DNA of 64,000 bases, from assembly GCF_036588685.1 (NCBI RefSeq), contig NC_086380.1, positions 34,114,692-34,178,691 of the forward strand, written 5' to 3'. The DNA comes from Mytilus trossulus (lineage: Eukaryota; Mollusca; Bivalvia; Mytilida; Mytilidae). A program made the position numbers and the translations under genes. Below are positions 1 through 10,400 of the stretch, one piece after another; the stretch's first letter is position 1; every line of letters starts with the position of its first letter. The notes under the pieces were generated by a model. The model searched no databases. It saw only the letters and a program-made list of their open reading frames with translations, and was not told where the DNA came from.

Positions 1-2028
1 AGTTTTTTTAAACCTGACAGGAAACCATAAGAAACCGAAAGTATTTTTTTAGTTTTATTTTATTGCAAAATCGGCTTAAAATAATCTGAACAGTATACTT
101 TTTCTTAAAATCCATCTTAAATGTAACAGTATTATAAAACTCCTAAATATGTGCTTGTTTTGAAATCAATTAGTACAATTTATTCAGAATTTTCCATATT
201 TTCTTCATTGATACAGGATACCATAATCGTTGTATCTTGATGTTTAAGCCAAAAAAATGTATTTATATTTGGTTTTGATATTCCAGTTATATACAATTTA
301 TTCCAAATCATTGGCAATGTAACATTCTTTAAATCCAGTAAAGAAAAAAACTTTTAACTTGGAATTAAAATCTTTAAAATAGGCACAATGTGATACTTGT
401 GACCTGTACACCATCTACATGGTTTCCACATTTTAACCTACTTTAGTGGGCTAAAATCAATAAAGTACTTTCTTTCAAGTCATGCATGGTAAAAGTTTAC
501 TTCTCCTTTGACAAGTTTATTGCGTTTCTGATAAGTGTTTGCAGAACATGAATAAAAAATATTAATTAAAAACTGTGACAAAGATTCCAACTTTGTACAT
601 TCCAAGTGTAACGGTATATTAACATGTATTTTTTATTAAATTATATTTATTCACCTAAAATATCCAGTAATATTTACTGCTGAAGTTAAATCAATCCAAC
701 GAGCATTGGTACAATGATAAGAGACGTAATTTCGATTGATTTTTCCAAGGACTCTTCACGTCATTATCGGGAAACAAAGTGTGTTCTAACGTCTGTCAAA
801 TATGAAATCGATTTTGTCAAGTCATTGGGCATTTATTTTCACACAGGATCGTATGTAACATTATGCACATAGGAAAAATAACAGACCACCGGCGCAATCT
901 CTTTGACAATTGTATTTTCCTCTTTTAAACAAGACGAAACAAGTCTACAGATTATGTTTGCTAACATCCCGTTGGAAACAAAAACAATGTTTAGACCTAG
1001 TATTTCGTACATCCGGCCGTAATGGCGTTATCACATGTTAGTCACATGTTTCACGTATGACCGGAAATGATTAGAACTTAAGGACAAAAACAATTTTACT
1101 AAATAACTGGACTTCTGTTTCGTGTGAAATGTAACGCATAACGATAACGTAATTTTCTTACTTAATTATTACGAAGATCAAAACAAGAATGTAAATCATC
1201 TCGGATTTACCTGTTTGAACATCTCGCGAGAGTTCATATTTGCATATTGTTTTTAAGAATTCTATTACAACAAAGCAGATGACATCATCTAAAAATTGCG
1301 TTACGAAATCGGACACAAAAATCACGCCACTGTTCTTACATCTGCTACATAAATACTTATAGTTCTCTGCATTTTCTTCTCACTATTCTTATTGGTCGAT
1401 GTTCTTTGTTATTTGAAAACAAAAGTAATGAATTTGCTGGTGACGATTATCTATAAATCAGTCAGCGTTATGCTCTTCGGAAGCAAAAAGTAACGCGAGA
1501 AACGACACAAAAATACGGTTGTAGAATCTTTGAAATTCGTATATTTTAAAAAAAATTCTAGGGAAGAGTAGCATACACTTGTATGTTGATAAAAATAATG
1601 GCATCTTTAGATGTAGTTACAACTTTTCTTACAGTAATTCACATTTTATAACTTTTCTATAGTTATAGGAAACGGAGCCCAATAGCAAATTATGGTCCAT
1701 ATATGAAATTGCTTGCTGTTTAATCCCTGATGTGCTTCTCTATAAAGTCTCTGCAGATAAAACTAGTAACTATTTCTTTATTATCACGTTGAACTTGTCA
1801 GCATGGTTTCTCCTTCATTATCTGATTCTGGCTTCTTTTTGGGTCTTCTTAATCTCCTACAAGAAGATAGAGCACAGTTGTATAACAATTGCTCCAGGCC
1901 TTCATCATGTATATATAAATTAACAAGCAAATTTTTTTCAAGATAAACTTGCCCATTTCAAATTTTTTATACATATGCCAAGAAATATGCACTTATTTTT
2001 AATATAGATATAAACTGAAATTCGTTTA
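1..2028. other. 3' side of the EMI-like gene; no gene seen
   Basis: AT-rich sequence downstream, in the minus direction, of the stop of the EMI-like gene. It probably holds its 3' UTR and then intergenic DNA or the edge of another gene. No open frame here looks like a protein family I know. A perfect TCTCGCGAGA palindrome sits at 1222-1231; this is a known animal core-promoter motif, but no first exon can be tied to it. Confidence 0.4.
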
Positions 2029-5000
2029 CTATGAATAACAATACTTTTTCTTTCTTTTGTAAGAGCCTCCTGTAATAGGACCACCTTCTTTAAGTAAAAC
2101 ATATGATAATAATACTAACCTTTTACGTATGCCTATGACTGTAAAGGCTATCACAATTATCAAGAAAACAACTGCACAGCCAGCACCTGCTATTGCTCCT
2201 TTAGATAGAACTGATTCTTCCTCCTTAGAATGTACTATTTGTTGACCTTTCTGAGCTTGACGATTGGCACGTGTTGTTGTTGTTGGTATATCTTCAATAT
2301 TTACATAAACTACATCTGAAAAGTATTAAAGAAAATGTACAAGAGTTTAGTATTTTACAGCAGAATACAAAGAAGATCAAACAATATCTGATTTTTTTAA
2401 ACTTAAGATAAGACATTATGTTTGCTGCATGCCTATGGATACTGTATTAAAACAAAATTACTGTCCTTGAGCTATTTATTTTGGCGACATTTTGGGATAG
2501 AAAAATATGATGAATATAAGTTGTCTGTACATAAACAAGGTTAAATTTACAAGAAAATTAGAAAACCACAAAAAAATCTCAATGGAGATGGTAAATAGTA
2601 GATCTGTTCTTTACACATAATCAGATTTTTATTTTGTTTAAGATAAATCATACATATATGATGAAAAGTACAGTCACATCATGCACATGGTGTTAAGTTT
2701 CATAATGACATATTGTATGAAAACCAAATACTATCTAGTAAGCATGGTAAGAATGGAATGTCAATTCTGTAGTTTTTAATAAATATGTATGGAGAATGTG
2801 TCATATGATACAGATGATGCCCCTGCTTGCATTATAATGTTATAAAGGGGCATAACTCCAGAAATATAACACTGTTGCATCCAAATTTGAACTCAATCAG
2901 AGTTTTTGTTCCATAACATTGAGGCGCCTAAAGTTAGAAAACAGACATCCATAGACTGACCAGGTTTAACCTAAATGACTATTCCCTACCATGGGTCATA
3001 AAAAAGAGTCAAAGGGAGTAAAAGGCCATTTGTATGTACTGGTAAGTCAATTTCAAAGTCTAACAAATTGTGTTTTGTCATTGTTTTCATATCACTTTAT
3101 AATTTCAAAAGCTGCATCTAGTTCATAAAAACAAAATGATTGCTCTCCTGACAATCACCAACTTCAATGATGCCAATGAATGACCTTTGAACATTCACTT
3201 TGATATAGTGACCAAAATTTCAATAGTGATATTGATCTTTCCAAGGAATTTTTTCAAGCAAATTATTAATTATAATTGCTATAAAATACTGGATCATTTA
3301 ATCTGGAAACCAATATTGTGTCTCAATTTCAAATGACCAAATGCTGCTGTGAGTCTATGACCTACAATGTAACCCTTGACCTAGTGACCTTCAAATCAAA
3401 AGGGGTCTTCCTCATCCTCTAGGAAATTTTATATAAGGTTTAGTATCAGCTGGATATAGGGTTCAAGTGAAACCAACAATGTACTCAAATCTTAGTCTAT
3501 CAATAATTTCTGTGATTTGGACCTTTGAACAAGTGACATTAAAAGCAAATAAAGGTCTTGTTTTGGTTTTCGCTACATGTTCTTAATTTCTTTCATGGAT
3601 GGTTAGTCAATATCCTTTGTTTTTCTATTCATCACTGATCAACACCCATTAGGCATTATGAAACTAACGTTTGTAAAGATATTATTTTACAACAAAATTA
3701 GTTTTTTGCAAAAACTAAAACATGCAGACAGCATTGAAAGCAGTAGTACTATAAATACAAAACTATTTTAACTATTATTTACCTGTTTTATTTTCTTTGT
3801 CTAAAACCCATATAGGATCAGCTGATTTTACACCTGCAAAATTTAGTCAAATTATTACATGCTGTAGAATTTGAAAGAGCTAGTATAACCTCGTATAGAG
3901 CTTTTTTTAAATAAACTATTAATACAATGTGTTCCTCTGAATAGAGTATTTTAAATCTAAAAATTTTCTTTGAGCTTTACATTTTTTGTACTTACTTATG
4001 CAGGTTCCATTGGGAGCCTCAATATAGTCATCACAACATACACTCACAGTGGAATAGTAATACTGTGTTCTGTTGCTATTTTTATCACAAATTTCTTTTC
4101 TGAAATAAATAAATGTTAAAATCAGAATATCTGCTCAGAAAAAGCTATATATTTTTTTATCCAATACAAAAAAGAAGATATGGTATGTTTGCCAATGAGA
4201 CAACTGTCCACAAGAGACCAAAATGACACAGACATTAATAACTATGGGTCACCGTACAGTCTTCAACAATGAGCAAAAATCAATACTGCATAGTCAGCTA
4301 TAAAAGGCCCCAATATGACAAACAAGAAAACTAACTACCTTATTTATCTAAAGAAATGAATGAAAAACTAATATGTAACACATAAACAAACTCTAAAGTT
4401 ACTTTGTATATATATCTACATGACCATCCTGCATTAGATTTTCTTGATATATTCACTTATACATGTAACATGTATAAATAAATCATATTTGATTTTCTCA
4501 ATTTCCACAATAAAGAATTGTTGATAAATGAATGTCGTTTATTCAAATTGCATTGAACATACTGACTTACTACTATGATTTAAATTGAAAACAGTTATTT
4601 AATTCTGTTCTCCATTTGGATAGTTTAAGAGTATGTTTTTGAAGAGATAAATTATAATTCATAAAATAGACTTTATATCATGTTTATAATTGTTCACAAA
4701 TGGTTAATTAAATTTGATTTAAGCATAGAAACACAAATATCAGGATCAAAAAAGCTGTCAGATAGAAAGTCTGCATGCCTCTTAGGCATAAAATGTAAAC
4801 TGCTTTAAAATGCTTATTATAGCCGTAGAATGCCAAAATGACATTTTTTAACAGAACTTCTGTAAACCAAAGATGTAAATCCTTTACTTTTATTGAGTTT
4901 GACAAATTGAAACCAGCAAATCATTCAGGAAAGTTCCTAAAGTTCAGAATCTAGATTTCAGGAATCCATCTCTTAGGCCCGAGAACACAGTTACAATGTA

Positions 5001-7235
5001 TTTTGTAGTGCATTTCTTTTAGACAATAAATTCAAATTAAAAAAATCGCACCTGCTCTTTCTCAAAAATATTTTTACAGTGTAGTGTACTACCAGTGAGA
5101 CAAATAATATCAAAATTATAGAAACTTCTCACATCTCTAACTCAAAATATTGACAATTCTGTGTTAAGGGGGTGTAAAATTCAGTTTGACAGCTTCAGAC
5201 GTGATAAAATTTGACCTTTTAGAACTGGACCAATTCACTACTTAACATAAAGTTTCAGCACCCAAATATTTTTGACATGTAATTACATCCCCCTACTTAA
5301 TATTTCATGCATTTAATATAAAGAAATAAATTGGGAAAGTGTATTAAATAAAACATGCAAGTTATACACTGTTTACACTAGGGACTATATTCATAGACAA
5401 CGAAAACCAAAGGACGATAACTGTGTCCTTGGACCAGATGTCCAAAATATAGATGTTCTGACAATACAACATCCTTTCTGACCCTTGGTCTATTGTTCAG
5501 GGTGGCATATTGAGATCAAATTGACAAAACAAATAAAATGGAATATCATGAATATGATCATGATGATGACCATCACTTACTTGTAAAAAGTACACAGATC
5601 TAAACTGAACCATCCACAACGGGCCTTATAAGCTTGAACACATGGTCCACTTTCATACATTTGAGCAATTTTTTCTGTCCTCTTGACTTTATTACATCTG
5701 TGATTTGATGAACTTTCTTCAATTTCATTTCTGAAATGCAATTTTTTGTCATTAAAGATTTGCTGAAATAAATATAAAAAATAAGGAGCAGGTATTGAAT
5801 TAACTTTTACATTTGATAGGAATTCATTTACCTGCTTCTCCAGCCAATTAAAGCCTGTTTATTGTGTTACTCAATTTTAATCACGTACAAATGTAGTTAT
5901 TAATATTTACTTCTACAGTATCATGTGATGAAAAATCTGAAAACTCAATAATTTTTTTGGACAATCTTTTATTTATGAACCCTTACCATTCTGTCAGAGT
6001 TAGTCCAAATAATAATGACTATTGAAAGGCTATTATATTATGGGGACGAAGTCCCCAATAACAGTAGAAAATTGAATAAAAAGAAAAAATAGGGAAAATT
6101 TCAGAAAATTTTCATTGTACACAATGTACTAATGAACTCAAAATCGTTCAATTTTTTAAACATGTTTATGTCATGATTTGAATTCCCATACATGCCATAT
6201 CTGCGCAGAAATCTACAATCTTTTTTCCGGTCTCATTTGCATGTAACTTTGAGTTAAATATATATATCAGTCTAGTATAAAATAGAATGGAACGCAATAT
6301 CAATAGACCACTTTCGAGTTCATCCGTCACCGGCAAAAACTCGTCAATTATACACGCCTTTATGACGTCACTTACCAGATAGAGGGGCTCGCCTGTATCC
6401 CTGCACTATTTACGTTCATCAAGCGTCTTAGTGATTGTCTTTGTGCAGGATAAACTAGAAATAATAGTTGCTCTGTAGGTACTTACTGACATTTCCCTAA
6501 TGACAGCAGTGTTGATTGTAAATTTTGAGAATTCAATTTGCCGAATAATTCGTACAATATAGAATTATAGTTTTCCAACCACTCGCTCAACATTGGAAGG
6601 AAGTGACGACGCCCCTAAACGCACAAATGACGATGATAAAGGCGCGTATAATTGACAAGTTTTTTCCGGTGACGGATGAACTCGAAAGTGGTCTATTTCA
6701 TTTTTATTAATTCCTTGATATGAAAAAACGTTACCCAATGATAGCGTTTCTTTGTTTACATTGCATGATGTCATAACTAAAATAATGTCACAACTCAAAT
6801 CCCTAACAACAGAACCAAAATTGGAAACGTTACGGTTTTGAAATTTAGATATATATGTTTGAATTAAAAAAAAATCAAATTACTTCGTCCCCTTTCACAT
6901 GTAATGCCTGCCTCATGTTATTTTCTATGATGTCTTACATTCTCTCTGTAAGGCATTAAAGTAAAAAATAAAATAGTCTTTAAAAAAAAAAGAGTCATAC
7001 TTATTTGAACTACATGTACAATATACATGTACATGTAGGTCAGAGTTGAAAAATTAATTAAGGATACATCCTGTAAACAAAGGGAATCTATTAGAGTTTC
7101 CAGCTTTCTAATATTCTTTAAAAAAAAATTTTATATATGAATCACTGAAAATTCTTACCCTTCTACAAACACAAGCAGCAAAACAAAGACAACTGATATT
7201 GTCAATAATGAAACGAATTCGTGATAGATGTACAT
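2029..7235 (-). CDS. Small type I membrane protein with an EMI-like cysteine domain (5 exons)
   Basis: The exons on the minus strand are 7235-7159, 5730-5581, 4099-3996, 3833-3783 and 2315-2029. All internal borders are AG/GT and phases match, giving 669 nt and 222 residues. Residues 1-25 form a hydrophobic signal peptide. Cysteines at 38, 56, 64, 72, 80, 97, 98 and 109 include the EMI-type end CC-x2-Y...GTC. Sequons lie at N85, N106 and N125. A Thr-rich stalk leads to one TM helix at 167-190, then a short basic tail. EMI domains normally head long EGF-repeat receptors (MEGF10/11, SCARF-like); here no EGF repeats follow. The last exon is read through a possible GTTAGT donor at 2119 to a TAG at 2029-2031. 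If that donor is used, the tail is encoded further left. A role as a cell-surface adhesion or recognition molecule is inference. Confidence 0.75.
3120..3560. repeat. Dispersed bivalve-type repeat with tgacc motifs, in an intron
   Basis: Intronic stretch with recurring short phrases such as 'gaccttcaaa', 'cccttgacctagtgacc' and 'tgacctttgaa'. Similar 'caaggtcaaaggtcaagg' phrases recur at 43.1-43.5 kb. I recognise the style from bivalve dispersed repeats. The limits are approximate. Confidence 0.4.
4160..4400 (+). repeat. Dispersed repeat family A
   Basis: Copy of a family whose core reads gatatggtatg, then gccaatgagacaact, then ccttcaacaatgagc-like text, ending in aacacataaacaaac. Other copies or pieces in this window are at 12424-12456, 23425-23462 (minus), 30331-30590 (minus), 33146-33400, 37631-37800, 39068-39330, 47690-47860 (two, minus), 52107-52150 and 61255-61370. 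No coding capacity is seen. It is probably a short non-autonomous mobile element. Confidence 0.75.
6042..6892. mobile_element. Non-autonomous element with a terminal hairpin (ggggac-gaa-gtcccc)
   Basis: One end is the hairpin ggggac/gtcccc with loop gaa (6042-6056). The other end carries a single inverted copy, acttcgtcccc (6882-6892). The element lies in intron 1 of the EMI-like gene. A separate foldback element (6302-6697) is nested inside. The design matches the element at 42714-43910. No transposase is seen. Confidence 0.6.
6302..6697. mobile_element. Foldback/MITE with inverted repeats of about 61 bp
   Basis: The left arm (6302-6362) and right arm (6637-6697) are inverted copies of each other with only a few mismatches. 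Both contain cgagttcatccgtcaccgg and its complement. The 274-bp centre has no meaningful open frame. It is nested in the element at 6042-6892. Confidence 0.8.
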
Positions 7236-7484
7236 TTTGCAGGATGATGATTAATGGCACTTATTGATACAGTGAATGTTTCAAGTGTCACATGGTTACA
7301 TATAACATCAAGATTCTGTTTGGATAGAAATCGCTCGGCTGATGTTCAACAACAATAAATATTTTGGACTTTAAACCTATGTCGTCATTGACACAATCTA
7401 ATTTCGTTTTGACAGGAAGTAAACAATGTTTTTTAGAACATGCGTACACATGACGTCTAACATGTGTTTCCGGTAACTTTCGAT
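7236..7484. promoter_or_regulatory. Shared bidirectional promoter region
   Basis: 249 bp separate the ATG of the minus-strand EMI-like gene (7235) and the ATG of plus-strand DCTPP1 (7485), so both promoters and 5' UTRs must lie here or overlap the exons. The sequence shows an ETS-type GACAGGAAGT at 7411-7420, a CRE-like TGACGTC at 7451-7457 and an inverted ETS-type TTTCCGGT at 7467-7474. There is no clear TATA box for either side. Factor binding is inference. Confidence 0.65.
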
Positions 7485-10400
7485 ATGACTGAAGAAAGAA
7501 AAAACTCGTGCGAACCATTTGAAAATGAGAGACCAACAGAGAAGACCCAGTCTTCCGAAATAAAATTCAGTGAAAAACCAACGCTAGAAGATATGTGAGT
7601 ACCCAATACAAAATTTATGATTTATTTATTACTCGTTCCACTTAAGTCAAAATATAGGACACTTCCATGATAACTTGACATCTAAACTTTGCCTGTATTT
7701 TTCAACCTATAACGAATAAAGTCATTAACTTGTCTAAATAATTATGACGTCTGGCAACATCAGAGGCGGATGGGGGGGGGGGGGGCAGGGGGCCCGGGCC
7801 CCACTTTTTGGGAAAAAAATTGGTTGATTATATAGGGGATCACTAAAGCGTGACTGGAGCTGGCCCCCTCTTTAATAGGTCAGTCAGTGGGCCCTCACCT
7901 CACTTATGAAAATTTCTGGATCCCCCACTGAACATGGGCAAGGCTACATTATTATTTTTTTCTTGGACGCCTTCCTACATTGTACGACAAAAGGAGGGAC
8001 TTTATTCTCCGTGCAAATGAGTAAAACTACAGTCCCTCATTTGAGTTTTGATTGATAGTGCTGAAACGAAATTTTGAACTATGTAATTTTTACTTATTTC
8101 AGTTTTTATTTTGAGTTTTTATAAAGTTTGTAATATAGCTATATCATGCCTTGAAAATAGTAAAGTTTTCGATTTTTTTTTATCTATACAGGGGCGGATT
8201 TAGGCGGGGGCGTGGCGGGCGTGCGCCCCCCCTAAAATTTGCAAAGCATGGGATGACTTCAACATATTAAAGTATCAGAAGAGACCATTCAATCTTTTTT
8301 AACATTCAAATTATATAAAACAGTCAGTTTAACAGAATCAACATGATCACTAATCAACTGACCTACGCTTTGTTTCATGGTTTTCATATGTAGAAAATAT
8401 AGCCAATGTAAATAATGATTAGACATAAATAAAATTCAGGATATACATTGTAAACTATAAACAAGAGAAGAGTTCATTCTAAAAAAATATTAAAAAAGAA
8501 CTTAAAGATAGCTGTGAAAATATTTTCTTTGAAAAATTAAAATTAACTAATGAAACCAGTAAAATATTCTTGTACAGTAAAATAAAAACAAAATATGAAA
8601 TAGACAAATACACTTCTAAAAATAGTTTTGAAAATAGAAAATTATTATGTAAAATGCGAGTAAGTGACCATTTCTTGGAAATAGAGAGGGGTAGATATAA
8701 AAGAATTCAAAGATAAAATAGAATATGTAAACATTGTAATATAAATGCGGTTGAAGATGAAACCCACTTTTTCTTAAAATGTAAAATTAATAAATCTTTA
8801 CGTAATCAGCTTGAAAAAGATATAAATAATATATGTCCAGAATAATTTAATTTGTCTGAAACAGATAGATTACAATTAATTCTATCTTCATTTGATATTA
8901 TGCAGCTTATTGTTCCGTTCATTAAAAAGTCATTTGCACTGAGGGGAGTGGACACAACGCCTGCATAAATATTACTGTTTTACCACTTTATATATGATGT
9001 TTAATATGTTAATTTTTATATTGTGTATATTGTATTGTATTATTTGTATATGCCTTCAACCCCCAGGGGGTATAAATGTGCATTTCATTAATAAAATAAA
9101 ATAAAGTTAAAGTTCAATAAATAATTTCAAAGGAAGGTGTCAAACGCGGAGCTGCGTTTGATGACAAATCGATAATCGGTTTTATGACAAATCGATAATC
9201 GGTTTTTAGCAGTTAAAGTAAAAAAAAATGTTACATTGAATTTTCGGTTTTTATATTCAATTTTATTGATAATCGAAGTTCCAAAACATCCCTTACTCAC
9301 TTCAATTTCACAATTTCATCATGACACGGTCAAGAAACCAGTCGGCAGGTGAAATTCTTTTATTGATATATATATATATATAGAAATCAGTGACTGTTTC
9401 AATCGAAAGGTTAGTTTTATTAATTAGTATATCTCTGTGTCTATATGTATTTCTCACTTGCAACCTAAATATTCAGCCGAATTCTTTACCGTATTATTGT
9501 ATGCTTTGGATCCCAAAAAAAAAAAATATATAACTGCGTAAATGCATCTCATTCTGATTTTAGTTGTTGGTGGCGAACACAGTAAAGTCTGGCACGACCT
9601 CCGAAAATCAAAAAAGTATTTTAAAAAGCAGATAGTATGAAAGGACAATTAAAAATCGCTGGTAGAAGTAGAACATTTTTAGTTTGAAAAGTATATTGGT
9701 CAGGTGAGCAATTGTGATATCGTCTCACTTTGCGTCCGTCTGTCCGCCCGTCTATCTGTAGATTGTTGTCAGGTGTGGATTCAGGCGGTTTCAGCTTGAA
9801 ACTTTAATTCCTCGCTAATTTTAACACACAATAGTTCGAGATATCTACATTTCACCCCTTTAGAAGAATAATTTTAGCTAAAAAAAACTCAAAAAATAAT
9901 TTTCGCCTCGCTCCGCTCGACAAAAATAAAAATTTGCGCCCCTCCTCCTAACTGAAAATCCTGGATCCGCCCCTGCTATAGGAAATATGATCTGGATACT
10001 AATGAAAGTTAATAGCTTTCACAGAAAACTTGCATTATTGGAGGTCACAATAGAATAGAATAGAATAGAATAGAATAGAATAGAATAGAATAGAATAGAA
10101 TAGAATAGAATAGAATAGAATAGAATAGAATAGAATAGAAATAGAATAGAATAGAATAGAATAGAATAGAATAGAATAGAAATAGAATAGAATAGAATAG
10201 AATAGAATAGAATAGAATAGAATAGAATAGAATAGAATAGAATAGAATAGAATAGAATAGAATAGAATAGAATAGAATAGAATAGAATAGAATAGAATAG
10301 AATAGAATAGAATAGAATAGAATAGAATAGAATAGAATAGAATAGAATAGAATAGAATAGAATAGAATAGAATAGAATAGAATAGAATAGAATAGAATAG

